From SAR116 cluster bacterium AG-321-K23 (lineage in GTDB: Bacteria; Pseudomonadota; Alphaproteobacteria; Puniceispirillales; Marisalimonadaceae), in contig QBXO01000005.1 of assembly GCA_003284565.1 (NCBI GenBank), positions 1-64,000 on the forward strand: a stretch of DNA of 64,000 nt, written 5' to 3'. The first letter of the stretch is position 1; each line of letters begins with the position of its first letter. Positions 44,253-53,885 of this stretch are shown piece by piece. Under the pieces are notes generated by a model. It was not told where the DNA came from. It ran no database searches and worked only from the letters and a program-made list of their open reading frames with translations. The translations under genes and the position numbers were made by a program.

Positions 44253-46036
44253 TGCTACATTCATTAAAATTTCCATTTTCAGCTGATACTTTTATTACAC
44301 AGCGTCGACGCCTGAAAAAAAAATTATTAACGCTTAACGTTAAACGGCATCCTATTCGAGTTGCAATACTAGGAGGGTCTACAACGTCAGAAATTAAACA
44401 CGTCTTAGAGGTTTTTTTATTGATAGAAGGGTTTTTGCCAGAATTTTATGAATCTGACTATAATCAATTCTATGAAGATATTATGTTCGACAACGCTGCA
44501 TTGGCTGATTTTAAACCAAATTTAATTTATTTTCACACCTCTTACGTGAATATAACAACATATCCAACATTAGATAGCTCTCATGAAGAGGTTGAGTCAA
44601 TCTGCCAGCGTGAAATGATTAAATTTAATAATCTTTGGTCTAAAGCCTATGATGAATACGGTGCTATTATTATACAAAATAACTTTGATTTACCTATTGT
44701 ACGTGAACTAGGTAATTTAGATTCTGTCACCCACAAAGGTAAGAGTTACTTAATTCAACGACTTAATCTTGAGTTTTCTATCGCTGCCCAAAATAATAAA
44801 TATTTACATATTCAAGACATTAATTATCTTTCGGCACGCATTGGTTTGGACAAATGGTGGGATCCTGCTTTTTTTTATTCGTATAAATATGCTGTAAGTT
44901 ATGCTGCAATTCCTCACTTGGCTTATAACTTGAGTCGTATTATCTGTGCCGTTTACAGTAAAACTAAAAAATGTTTAGTAGTCGACCTTGATAATACGAT
45001 GTGGGGTGGTGTTATTGGTGACGAAGGCGTAAATAATATTAAAATTGGAGTTGATACCGCCCAATCGGAGGCATATACCGCTTTGCAAAGTTATATTCTC
45101 CAACTTAAAAAGAGAGGGATTACTATTGCGGTATGTTCAAAAAATGATGAAAAAAATGCTAAAGAAGGATTTCTCCATCCTGATAGTATTTTGAAGATAG
45201 ACGACTTTGCTGTATTTAAGGCAAACTGGCAAACTAAGTCAGAAAATTTATTAGATATTGCAAATGAATTAAATATTGGACTGGATAGCCTTGTGTTTTT
45301 AGATGATTCTTCAAGGGAAAGAGAGATTATTCGTCAACAACTTCCAGAAGTTTCAGTATTAGAGGTTGGAGAAGGTATCGAAAATTTTTTATCGATTCTA
45401 GATCAGTCTGGATTTTTTGAAGTAACGTCACTGCAAAGTGAAGATGCAAAGCGTACTCAGTATTACAAGGAAAATTTTAAAAGAGAGAAATTTGAGAGAA
45501 ATTTTGAAGATTACAGTGTTTATTTGGATTCATTAAAGATGATTGCTGAAATACAACCTTTCATACCAGCTTATTTTGAACGAATTACTCAGTTAATAAA
45601 TAAAACAAATCAGTTTAATCTAACTACTAAGCGTTCTACTTATAGTGACGTTGTTCACTACCACGAATCAAAACATTTTATTGATCTTTACGGAAGGCTG
45701 AAGGATAAATTTGGTGATAACGGTTTAATATCGGTGATCGTAGGTGAATTAAAATCACAAGAAAGTCATATTGTATTGTGGCTGATGAGTTGTAGAGTGT
45801 TTAAACGAGATTTTGAATTAGCCATCTTTGATAAATTTGTTGCAGAATGTCAATCAAGGAAAATAAAACGAATTATTGGGTACTACTCCCCTACAGAAAA
45901 AAATAATATCGTTGAAAACTTATATTCAGATCTTGGATTTAAATTTTCTCACACAGTAGAAGATACAACTGTTTGGGTATTTGTAATTCCAGACGACTAT
46001 CAATTAAAAAATATAAATATTAAGGTATCATTATGA
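44252..46036 (+). CDS. FkbH-like HAD-superfamily protein
   Basis: A 594-residue FkbH-type protein. The N-terminal 180 residues form the SGNH-like region, the HAD domain follows with KCLVVDLDNTMWGGVIGDEG (near residues 243-262), and VFLDDSSREREIIRQQLPEV and the C-terminal region with LINKTNQFNLTTKRST complete the family pattern. FkbH enzymes load a three-carbon unit from glycolysis (glyceryl or a derivative) onto an acyl carrier protein. The carrier gene follows with a four-base ATGA overlap, which strongly supports this partnership. The acyl group would be placed on a sugar of the polysaccharide. Confidence 0.9.
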   Translation: MLHSLKFPFSADTFITQRRRLKKKLLTLNVKRHPIRVAILGGSTTSEIKHVLEVFLLIEGFLPEFYESDYNQFYEDIMFDNAALADFKPNLIYFHTSYVNITTYPTLDSSHEEVESICQREMIKFNNLWSKAYDEYGAIIIQNNFDLPIVRELGNLDSVTHKGKSYLIQRLNLEFSIAAQNNKYLHIQDINYLSARIGLDKWWDPAFFYSYKYAVSYAAIPHLAYNLSRIICAVYSKTKKCLVVDLDNTMWGGVIGDEGVNNIKIGVDTAQSEAYTALQSYILQLKKRGITIAVCSKNDEKNAKEGFLHPDSILKIDDFAVFKANWQTKSENLLDIANELNIGLDSLVFLDDSSREREIIRQQLPEVSVLEVGEGIENFLSILDQSGFFEVTSLQSEDAKRTQYYKENFKREKFERNFEDYSVYLDSLKMIAEIQPFIPAYFERITQLINKTNQFNLTTKRSTYSDVVHYHESKHFIDLYGRLKDKFGDNGLISVIVGELKSQESHIVLWLMSCRVFKRDFELAIFDKFVAECQSRKIKRIIGYYSPTEKNNIVENLYSDLGFKFSHTVEDTTVWVFVIPDDYQLKNINIKVSL

Positions 46037-46278
46037 AGCATGAACAGGTGTTAGAGGCGATTCAACCAATATTTCATGAAATTTTTGATGATGAAAGTTT
46101 GATTATTACAAATGAAACGAATGCTGATGATATTGAAGAATGGGATTCATTGGCTCAAATTAATTTAGTGGTTGAAATGGAAAAGAAATTTTCGGTGAAA
46201 TTTTATTTAGACGATCTTCATGATCTTAAGAATGTTGGCGATATGGTACGGCTTGTTCTTGCAAAAGTGTCACAATGA
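46033..46278 (+). CDS. Acyl carrier protein
   Basis: An 81-residue acidic helical carrier protein. The phosphopantetheine attachment residue should be Ser39 in IEEWDSLAQINLVVEME. It is a dedicated carrier, translationally coupled to the FkbH-like gene by an ATGA overlap and to the dead MaoC-like gene by another. It would hold the three-carbon or longer acyl unit during modification. Confidence 0.9.
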   Translation: MKHEQVLEAIQPIFHEIFDDESLIITNETNADDIEEWDSLAQINLVVEMEKKFSVKFYLDDLHDLKNVGDMVRLVLAKVSQ

Positions 46279-46444
46279 AAAACACAGACTTAAAGAACTA
46301 AAAAAAGGACACCTGGAAATATTTTCTGTGACCATTATAAATGTAATGATAAGGAGTTTTATGCAGATAAGTGGTGACGTCAATCCAATTCATACTGATA
46401 ATGCAGGTGTAAATATTATTATCAGTGGTGGAGAGGTTTTTTAA
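46275..46444 (+). pseudogene. MaoC-like (R)-hydratase, frameshifted and truncated
   Basis: An ATG at 46,275 overlaps the carrier gene's stop and reads MKNTDLKN, then stops. In the neighbouring frame the text continues LKKGHLEIFSVTIINVMIRS, then FMQISGDVNPIHTD, the conserved N-terminal part of MaoC-type dehydratases with the catalytic Asp and His. The frame closes after about 20 further codons without the rest of the hot-dog fold. It is dead. Its former presence shows that the acyl unit was once dehydrated or hydrated on the carrier. Confidence 0.82.
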
Positions 46445-46454
46445 AGTAATATAT

Positions 46455-47471
46455 ATGCAGAATCATAGAGTTAGATTGGCGCGTCGCGAGGACCAGAATG
46501 CCATAATGCAGTTTATTAGTAAGGAGTGGAAAAAAAACCACATATTGGCATTAGATAAAGAATTTTTTTTATATCAATATTCAACTAATGAAAATCATTT
46601 AAATTTTATTATTGCCAAAAATATTGAAACTCAAGAAATTGATTGCGTCTTAGGATTTATTCCATCTTCAAATGATATGCAATCTATTTGGTTGGCGCTA
46701 TGGAAATCTCGATCAAATGTACCTGTTCCAAATTTAGGAATTTCCTGTTTAAAATATTTAATTGAATATTTTAATGTTCAATGTCTATCTTGTAATGGCA
46801 TAAATGAAAAAGTAAAGATGATTTATGAGTTTCTTGGTTATCACGTTGAGGAGATGAAACATTACTACTTACCAAATCCGCAGATATCTGAGTACAAGCT
46901 GGCTTACTTTGACGAGGTTCCGCCTATTTCAGCGGCAAAATTGAGTAAAAATACTTCTTTGGTTGGTATCACTGACATAAATCAATTTAAAACATTGATT
47001 GACTCTAATATTTTCCACCAAACTAAACCTAACAAAGACATATCATATTTTCAATGGCGGTATTTCGAACATCCAATTTTTCAATATGAACTTTTTGCAA
47101 TAGAGAGTTTTAAAAAAATTTCATGTATTTTTGTACTTAGAGAAGTAACTCACGAAGAGTCAAAGGTACTGAGAATAGTCGATATTATTGGTGATGAGTC
47201 TGAAATGGAAAAAGTTGGTCTTAAAATAATTGACATGTTGATTTCTCGTGGCGGGGAGTATGTAGATTGCTTGGCTTTTGGTTTAAAATTAAATTCTATG
47301 GAAAAAGCGGGGTTTACCCTAAAATCAAGCCAAACTAAAACTGTAATACCTGAGTATTTTAGCCCATTCGAACGGAAAAATATTACTACGTATATATTCA
47401 CCAATACATTGGATAATTTCAGGATGTTCAAGGCAGACGGTGACCAGGATCGGCCTAATATCAACAATTAA
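46455..47471 (+). CDS. GNAT-like N-acyltransferase
   Basis: A protein of 338 residues when started at the ATG at 46,455 (MQNHRVRLARREDQN); the frame is open for ten more codons upstream. The N-terminal half has the GNAT pattern: acceptor segment, the strand VRLARREDQNAIMQFISKEW, and the pyrophosphate-binding region near LGISCLKYLIEYF. A second, weaker GNAT-like half follows. Such enzymes in O-antigen loci transfer an acyl group to an amino sugar. Just after FkbH, carrier protein and MaoC remnant, it is the likely transferase of that module. The acyl group is unknown. Confidence 0.7.
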   Translation: MQNHRVRLARREDQNAIMQFISKEWKKNHILALDKEFFLYQYSTNENHLNFIIAKNIETQEIDCVLGFIPSSNDMQSIWLALWKSRSNVPVPNLGISCLKYLIEYFNVQCLSCNGINEKVKMIYEFLGYHVEEMKHYYLPNPQISEYKLAYFDEVPPISAAKLSKNTSLVGITDINQFKTLIDSNIFHQTKPNKDISYFQWRYFEHPIFQYELFAIESFKKISCIFVLREVTHEESKVLRIVDIIGDESEMEKVGLKIIDMLISRGGEYVDCLAFGLKLNSMEKAGFTLKSSQTKTVIPEYFSPFERKNITTYIFTNTLDNFRMFKADGDQDRPNINN

Positions 47472-48044
47472 ATAAAAAAAATATCTACTTCCTATATATG
47501 TACATCGTATTTGCTATACACTGTCCGTCAAATGTAATTTAAATTTTTTGCTGACATGGTTTTCAATATCTTATTTTCTGATGAAAGAAAAGTTTTCCGT
47601 GATTGGAGCATGAACGAAATTAAATTACCGAAATATATAATGATTTTAAAGGTATTGGCTCTTACACATATTTGCGCGATCTGATTGCCATTATGGAGTG
47701 GGATGTGGGCCTAGGTCTATAAGATTTTTGTTTACTCTCTCTGGTTGTTTGTAATGATTTATCATTAGTAGGGAAGAATTTAATTTTTGATTTAACAGAT
47801 TTAACTGTTTAACATTTAAATGGATTTCTATCAATATGGAAAATATTCCTTTTGACGATATAACCTCACTCCGTCCTATCTGTTAAAATATAATTTATCC
47901 TTAAATCCTCATATGTTAATAGTGGGAGGTTTTATTATAAAGCGACAGAAACATTTAAAGAAACTTTTAAAAAAATTAAATTATAAATTATTTTTTGCTT
48001 TTTTTTAATCTAAGAAAGATCAAAAAATTGGGAATTTTGCTGCA
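47472..48044. other. 573-bp gap with decayed coding sequence
   Basis: Pieces that look like former protein are visible, such as SDERKVFRDWSMNEIKLPKY near 47,575-47,640 and DFKGIGSYTYLRDLIAIMEW near 47,643-47,702 in another frame. I cannot identify their family. Several stops interrupt the rest. The last 60 bases are AT-rich and form the leader of the next gene. Confidence 0.5.
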
Positions 48045-48767
48045 ATGTTAGTAAAGATTATTAAAAGGTTTAGACAGGTTAGAGAAATTTTATGGTTTTA
48101 TTCTCCAAGATATCTACATCTGGTCGATTATTTTATTGCAGAAAAAAGATATCGAATGAATCTATATTTCCCATGGCAAAAAAACAAGGGCCTGAGATTT
48201 TATGAGAAAAAAATAGTAATGATTGATCCCAAAAAGGTTAAATATTATGATACGGAGCGTTTTTTTGCCTCATTTTATTTTATCCAGGCGGGTAATTGGG
48301 ATCTAAAAAAAGCAAGTTTATCAGATAAACTACAATATAAAATTGTACAGGAGCTATTTGTCGAAGGGAAAGGTATAAAAGAATTAACCTGCTTCAAAGA
48401 TCTACTTTTAAAAGCCAAGAATGCTAATTCAAGCATGAGTATGGAGGATGCTACTGAATTAGTTTTAAAAAAATACCAGAAATTGCAAAACATCTACGAA
48501 AAAATTAAAAAAAACGGTTACAAGACTCAAAAAGAATTAAACAAAAGCGGTATAAATCGTTTTAATACTTGGTATGATGAGATAAGAGTATCTATTGATA
48601 GGAATGGTGAGTACATATTAAGTGGGTCAGGCAACCATCGACTTATGATTGCAAAGCTCTTAAAGTTAGATTTAGTCCCCGCTATTTTAGTAAGAATTCA
48701 TCATGACTATTATGATCACTTCTTAAATTCTGATGATTTATTTGATCATTTGGATTGCAGTGATTAA
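48045..48767 (+). CDS. Hypothetical protein with ParB-like C-terminal motif
   Basis: A 240-residue basic protein without signal peptide. Most of it is not recognised. The C-terminal part reads GEYILSGSGNHRLMIAKLLK followed by LDLVPAILVRIH, which resembles the ParB/sulfiredoxin-type nucleotide-binding pattern (G-x-H-R-x3-A-x2-L-G-x5-V). Proteins of this kind occur in surface-polysaccharide loci with unknown roles. Its stop abuts the next gene (TAATG), so the two are coupled. Confidence 0.6.
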   Translation: MLVKIIKRFRQVREILWFYSPRYLHLVDYFIAEKRYRMNLYFPWQKNKGLRFYEKKIVMIDPKKVKYYDTERFFASFYFIQAGNWDLKKASLSDKLQYKIVQELFVEGKGIKELTCFKDLLLKAKNANSSMSMEDATELVLKKYQKLQNIYEKIKKNGYKTQKELNKSGINRFNTWYDEIRVSIDRNGEYILSGSGNHRLMIAKLLKLDLVPAILVRIHHDYYDHFLNSDDLFDHLDCSD

Positions 48768-49903
48768 TGACAGATTTATGTAAAAAAAAAATATTGCTTT
48801 ATGTTGGTCATACTTTTGATCTTGCTTTTTTTTATAGGTTGTTACCACAAATAAATAAAGCTAATGATTTATATGTGACGTCAATTATAGCAAAGGGACG
48901 GTATTTTAGAGATTGTGATAATCTTGAATCTATCTTAGCTACTTTTTCTGATGAAGTAATTATTATTCCAGAAAATAAAATACCAAGTTATCAGCGTAAT
49001 TTTATTAAAATAATTCGTAGTGTTATTTATCTTAAAAATAAAATATCAGCGATAGATAAAACTGAAACAATTTTGATTAGCCTTGATAAATCAACATTTA
49101 TGGCTAATTATTTAAATAGCCATTTTAAACGGGTTATTTTGATCCAAACTGAAGCTAAAAATCTTGATTTGATCAATTATTATCGGCTTGATAAAATTCG
49201 AATGGCTTGGTTTAATTTAATTAATTTCTTAACAGGTTCCAAGTATATTCGTCTTTACCATAACAAAGATTCAAATGATTCTGTCTATCACTATGAGATA
49301 ATTAATGATAATTCAACCATTGTTTACCGAAGCAGCAATGAAAATATAGATAACAGAATCGTTTTAGCGCCAATTCCTGCAGGAAATAAATCAAAAAAGA
49401 TTGTTATTTTTGGCTCTAGATATAATACCTGGAATTATATGCAGCCAAATTTTATACACAATAAAAAAGCTATATTTGAATTTTATGAGTATTTGAATCA
49501 AATGTATGCAGATTATAGGGTGTATTATAAGCCTCACCCAAAAGAAATGGGGACGGAATTTAATGAAATAAATGCTATTTTTAATTACAAACTCATTAAT
49601 GTAGGAATTCGATTAAATTCTGAATTATTTCTACTTGAAAATCCTGATATTGAATTTTGTTTTTCTTTGTGTTCAACCAGTAGCATGTCAGCCTATGAAA
49701 TGGGGTTTAGTTCAAAAATATTTAAGGAGTTATTAATTTTTCCTCAGTCTATCAAGGTTTCAATGGATAATACCTTTCAAGATGCACCTGCTGAATTTTT
49801 TATCCAAAATTTGGACGAGAGTGTAAAGAAACCTTGCATTAATAATAATATTCAAGAAAAATTAGATTTTTTTCTGCAAAGTCTTGATAAGTTAAATAGT
49901 TAA
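48767..49903 (+). CDS. GT-B-like protein, candidate sialyltransferase
   Basis: A 378-residue protein with a GT-B look. The C-terminal half has YYKPHPKEMG near residues 255-264 and CSTSSMSAYEMGFSSKIF near 306-323, resembling the His-Pro and Ser-Ser/Thr motifs that bind CMP in bacterial sialyl- and polysialyltransferases (GT38/GT52) and also found in CDP-glycerol transferases. NeuA-type CMP-sugar synthesis lies nearby and no other CMP-sugar transferase is apparent, so a nonulosonic acid transferase is inferred. The family assignment needs a profile search. Confidence 0.5.
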   Translation: MTDLCKKKILLYVGHTFDLAFFYRLLPQINKANDLYVTSIIAKGRYFRDCDNLESILATFSDEVIIIPENKIPSYQRNFIKIIRSVIYLKNKISAIDKTETILISLDKSTFMANYLNSHFKRVILIQTEAKNLDLINYYRLDKIRMAWFNLINFLTGSKYIRLYHNKDSNDSVYHYEIINDNSTIVYRSSNENIDNRIVLAPIPAGNKSKKIVIFGSRYNTWNYMQPNFIHNKKAIFEFYEYLNQMYADYRVYYKPHPKEMGTEFNEINAIFNYKLINVGIRLNSELFLLENPDIEFCFSLCSTSSMSAYEMGFSSKIFKELLIFPQSIKVSMDNTFQDAPAEFFIQNLDESVKKPCINNNIQEKLDFFLQSLDKLNS

Positions 49904-49914
49904 CCACTCAGTTA

Positions 49915-51225
49915 ATGCAGTTAAATCAATTAAAAAAATCTATATTTCTTAAAAACTTATCCATTTATATGGGAGGTGGACTTTTATCAAAAATCATTAG
50001 CTTTGCCACCTTTCTTTATTTGGGCAAGTTATTAGAACCCGAGAGTTTCGCCGGTTTTGCATTATTCACAACCGTTGTTGGTGTTTTGTCAATATTTTCG
50101 CTGTTTGGTTTACCCTCAGGCATGATGCGCATCATTTGGGATGATAAGCGGGTGATGCTAACAAATAGTTTGTTCATCGTTTTTACGTTAAGTAGTATCA
50201 TCGCTCTTTTTCTTTTTTATTTAGGTAATTATTTTTTATTAAAATTTAGTTCTATTTATGGATTTTTAGTAGACTATAAATTTTTAATTTATTTAAGAAT
50301 TATTACCTTAAGTGGCATTATGGTTTTAAGTACTTATTATATTTCGATTGAAAAACCTGCCAAGTTTGTAAAAGTCAGTATAGTTTCTTCAGTAATAAAT
50401 TTAATACTGGTTATTTTTGCAGCAAATTATCAAGAATCTAATCAGTTGGCGGATATTCTTTGGCTGGTTATTTTTGCACAAACTGTCGCAGGTTTTATTT
50501 CATTAATTTACGGTTTATTTATTTCCGCAGAATATATATTACCTTCATTGATATCTATTAAAAAATCTATTGAAATCATGCAACAGACATGGGTTTTTTT
50601 TATTAAGCAATTTATTGGTGGACTTCAAACATATGCAGTGACCATCGTGTTATCTTTGGTTGCTTCAAGTTACTTATTTGGTGTCTATTCATATTATGCC
50701 ATGATATTAATACAATTAAGTTTCATTTCTGGAATTTTTTTCAAGGCTTATACGCCTAAAATAAGAAATTTGGTGTTATCCACTGAAATTAAATTGCAGA
50801 ACCATGCAATTTCTTTAGTTAAAAAAACTATACGTCTGTATATAAAAGCTTCTATTTTGGTATTGCTCGTTTTGGGATGGGCAATGTATCTCATCTTTCA
50901 ATATCAGGATAATTTCTCAGCATTTATTCAACTGGATTATTTACAAAACTTAGATTTATTTTACCTGATGCTATTTACTTGGTTCGTTGGCAACATTCGT
51001 TCATTTTATGATGTATGGCAATACACTCAGGATAAAAGAGTTAATAAATATATTATAATTATCCAATTAGTTATTTTATTTACGGTTTATTTCGGTACGT
51101 TAATTTTCTTTAAGTTTTTTTCTATTTACGGCGTAGTTCTCAACCAGAATTTGATTTATATCTTTTACTGCATATTTGCTATTTTTTGTTTTAAAAGGTT
51201 TGTTATTAAGAGGCTTTCTAAATGA
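49915..51225 (+). CDS. wzx: Wzx-like lipid-linked oligosaccharide flippase
   Basis: A polytopic inner-membrane protein of 436 residues with about twelve hydrophobic segments and few charged residues. The N-terminal GGGLLSKIISFATFLYLGKLL is characteristic of MOP-superfamily flippases, and the GLPSGMMRIIWDD loop supports it. It turns undecaprenyl-linked repeat units to the periplasm. It starts eleven bases after the candidate transferase gene and overlaps the polymerase gene by four bases. Confidence 0.86.
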   Translation: MQLNQLKKSIFLKNLSIYMGGGLLSKIISFATFLYLGKLLEPESFAGFALFTTVVGVLSIFSLFGLPSGMMRIIWDDKRVMLTNSLFIVFTLSSIIALFLFYLGNYFLLKFSSIYGFLVDYKFLIYLRIITLSGIMVLSTYYISIEKPAKFVKVSIVSSVINLILVIFAANYQESNQLADILWLVIFAQTVAGFISLIYGLFISAEYILPSLISIKKSIEIMQQTWVFFIKQFIGGLQTYAVTIVLSLVASSYLFGVYSYYAMILIQLSFISGIFFKAYTPKIRNLVLSTEIKLQNHAISLVKKTIRLYIKASILVLLVLGWAMYLIFQYQDNFSAFIQLDYLQNLDLFYLMLFTWFVGNIRSFYDVWQYTQDKRVNKYIIIIQLVILFTVYFGTLIFFKFFSIYGVVLNQNLIYIFYCIFAIFCFKRFVIKRLSK

Positions 51226-52454
51226 ACAGTATAAAAATTAATCAAATTATTTCACACTTAATCATATTTTCAATTTATTTAATTCCTCTTATTGGTTTAA
51301 TTGATTTTCTTATTAGTATAGCCGCCTTTCCTGGCAGCCCATCGAGAGGTAGAGTGGATCATCCTTTTTCCGTTATGATTGTGGGCAAGGAGTTATTAAT
51401 ATTAATTATGCTAATGTTGTTAGCGGTTATTGCGGTTTATAAATTAAAAATACAGGCAATTTCTTTGATTATATTGATGGTAGTTGGGTTTTTAATGCTG
51501 CATACTCCCAGTTTAATTGTCATGGTTTCTGGCTTCAGAGAGTCGCTTTGCTTTGTGTATGTTATTGCCGGGAAGTTGTTTTCTGATCAAAGTCGAGTAA
51601 ATTTAAAATATGGGAAAGTTAACCTTGTTAAGGCGATTAAGATTGTTTTATTAATAGAATTATTTTTTGCACTTCTTCAAACTCAATTAATGCCCCCGGT
51701 TGAAAGTTTTACTTTTCTGGGTTCAAAGCCAGTGGGATCATTTATAAATCCTAACACATTAGGGGTTTTTGGATGTTTGAGTATTTTATTATTGATTTTA
51801 TTTAAAGAGAACAAGGAGAAAATTAGTGTATTGTATTTTACTTGTGCAATACTCCTAGCTTTTTTGTCAGGGTCTCGAGTAGCCATTACGCTAATTATGT
51901 TAATATTAGTTATAAATCAGCTGACAGTGATGAAGCCAAGCCTTTTAAAATTAATGACAGCTTTTTTAGGTTTGCTTATGTTGGTTATTATCATCACAAA
52001 TATAAACTATATTTCCAACAAACCTCTTGCATTAAGTGTTATTGAAGGCGATCGAGTATCAAATATAATAAATTATTTAACCACTACTGATTTATTTCAT
52101 CTTTTGTTTGGTTATGGATGGGGTGCGCATACATCATGGTACTACATTCTATCAAGTATAAACTCCCCCTCTATTGCATTGGACTCACTTTATGCGTCGA
52201 TGTTAGCTCAAATAGGCTTAATCGGTTCAGTTTTTTTAGGGATTTTTATGTGTTGGCTGTTTAATCTAGGTGGAAAAAAAGGCCGATATCTTCTTGCTGT
52301 TTTTGCCATTATTGGGATACAAATAAATGTATTTGAATACTATCCAGCCAATCTTCTGATTTTTTTAGCATTGGGTATCTTTATTTCTGAAAATAAAGAC
52401 TCAATTAACAGAAGAACAATACAAACTGTAACTTCTTTAAGTGTAAGGAAGTGA
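51222..52454 (+). CDS. wzy: O-antigen polymerase (Wzy-like)
   Basis: A polytopic membrane protein of 410 residues with about ten to twelve membrane segments and a periplasmic loop around residues 275-305 (GDRVSNIINYLTTTDLF, then GYGWGAHTSWYYI). An O-antigen polymerase is usually not conserved in sequence, so identity rests on topology, the GSRVAITLIMLILV segment, and position between wzx and a glycosyltransferase gene. It polymerises repeat units, with length set by a Wzz protein, perhaps the one at 10,114. ATGA and GTGA overlaps couple it to both neighbours. Confidence 0.8.
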   Translation: MNSIKINQIISHLIIFSIYLIPLIGLIDFLISIAAFPGSPSRGRVDHPFSVMIVGKELLILIMLMLLAVIAVYKLKIQAISLIILMVVGFLMLHTPSLIVMVSGFRESLCFVYVIAGKLFSDQSRVNLKYGKVNLVKAIKIVLLIELFFALLQTQLMPPVESFTFLGSKPVGSFINPNTLGVFGCLSILLLILFKENKEKISVLYFTCAILLAFLSGSRVAITLIMLILVINQLTVMKPSLLKLMTAFLGLLMLVIIITNINYISNKPLALSVIEGDRVSNIINYLTTTDLFHLLFGYGWGAHTSWYYILSSINSPSIALDSLYASMLAQIGLIGSVFLGIFMCWLFNLGGKKGRYLLAVFAIIGIQINVFEYYPANLLIFLALGIFISENKDSINRRTIQTVTSLSVRK

Positions 52455-53398
52455 CCTATTCTCCTATTGTTATATTTACTTATAATCGTCTTGACTGTCT
52501 TAAAAGGACAGTTGAAAGTTTGCAGAATAATTACCTTGCAAGTAAAAGTAGGCTGTATATTTTTTCTGATGGCCCAAAAGACGACGATATGGCAAAATTT
52601 GTTGAGGAGGTCAGGTTATATCTAACTACTATTACAGGATTTTTAGATACACAGATCATTCATCGAAAAAATAACTATGGGTTAGCAAATAATATTATTG
52701 ATGGAGTGACTTACGTCGTTAATAAACATGGTAAAGTAATTGTTCTAGAGGATGATTTAGTCACGGGAAGATATTTCCTTCAATTTATGAACGACGGATT
52801 AAATGTCTACAAAAATGAGTTGAAGGTGATTCAAATTCATGGCTATGGCTACCTAAATGATAAATCTGTGCCTGAGACTTATTTTTTAAAAACAGCAGAT
52901 AATTTAGGGTGGGCAACCTGGAAGAGGGGTTGGGATTTATTTGAAAAAGATGGTGAAAGTCTACTTAACAAAATAAATAATAAGCAATTAGGATCTCAAT
53001 TTGATAGAGATGGGAGTTACCCTTTTACTAAAATGCTGGAAAGTCAGTCTCTTGGTAAGATTAATTCATGGGCAATTCGTTGGTATGCTTCAGCTTTTTT
53101 AAATAATAAATATACACTTTATCCAAAGCACTCTTTAGTGTTACACGTTGGCGATGATGAACGAGCTACAAATTACAAGCGTCTACAAACTAAAAACGAC
53201 CCTCTTTCGGTTGACTTATACCAAGGGGAGATTAAAGTTGTTAAATGTGCTATTGACGAAATGAACGAGAATGGAAGATTATATAATAAATTTCTAAAGA
53301 AGTACATTCCCTCTTTCTACAAGAGAGTAGTTAATAAGCTATTGTATTTTTCTGTAATTTTGTTAAAAAAAGAAAAATATCATAATAATCAATCTTAA
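52451..53398 (+). CDS. Family 2-like glycosyltransferase
   Basis: A 315-residue GT-A glycosyltransferase. The start VIFTYNRLDCLKRTVESL is GT2-like; IFSDGPKDDDM and VLEDDLVTGRYFLQFMNDGL (near residues 98-117) supply the acidic metal-binding motif, and WATWKRGWDLF is typical of a subgroup in O-antigen loci. The start is GTG at 52,451, overlapping the wzy stop. It is a cytoplasmic enzyme working on the lipid-linked repeat; donor unknown. Confidence 0.84.
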   Translation: MTYSPIVIFTYNRLDCLKRTVESLQNNYLASKSRLYIFSDGPKDDDMAKFVEEVRLYLTTITGFLDTQIIHRKNNYGLANNIIDGVTYVVNKHGKVIVLEDDLVTGRYFLQFMNDGLNVYKNELKVIQIHGYGYLNDKSVPETYFLKTADNLGWATWKRGWDLFEKDGESLLNKINNKQLGSQFDRDGSYPFTKMLESQSLGKINSWAIRWYASAFLNNKYTLYPKHSLVLHVGDDERATNYKRLQTKNDPLSVDLYQGEIKVVKCAIDEMNENGRLYNKFLKKYIPSFYKRVVNKLLYFSVILLKKEKYHNNQS

Positions 53399-53412
53399 AA
53401 TGGTAAATTTTT

Positions 53413-53697
53413 ATGACTAAGTTTTTACCCATATCAAAACCATCAATCACTCAAAAAGAGATAGATAATGAAGTTGATGCTGTAAGCTCAAGGTGGGTTT
53501 CATCTTTAGGTGAATATATCAATATCTTCGAAGAGAAATTCGCCTTGTTTTGTGACTGCAAATATGCTCTTACTACTTCAAATGGAACTGCCGCTTTACA
53601 TTTATCATTAGTTAGTTTGGTAATTGGTCAAAATGATGAAGTGGTCATTCCTGATTTTACATTTGCATCTTTAGAGAAAATAGAAATTTATTCGTAA
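53413..53697 (+). pseudogene. DegT/DnrJ-family aminotransferase, N-terminal remnant
   Basis: The frame encodes 94 residues: FLPISKPSITQKEIDNEV, RWVSSLGEYINIFEEKFALF, SNGTAALHLSLVSL and DEVVIPDFTFAS. These are the first quarter of a sugar aminotransferase related to perosamine synthase. After the phrase TFAS the sequence decays and no PLP lysine region follows. The 188 bases to the cupin gene have no open frame. An intact relative follows at 54,302, so this is a dead second member of the family. Confidence 0.82.
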
Positions 53698-53885
53698 AAG
53701 ATTATTACATGCAAAGAAAATGTAGTTAATCTTGTATTGTTGTTAAGAGCGTATAGAAAGAAATTGTAATTAATCATGAGAAACCATAGTTATAAAAAAG
53801 TAAGATTAATCACATGATGGACGATTTGAAAATTGACTAAGCGTCAATAAAATATATAAAAGGTACTAAAATAATCATTGAAAAA

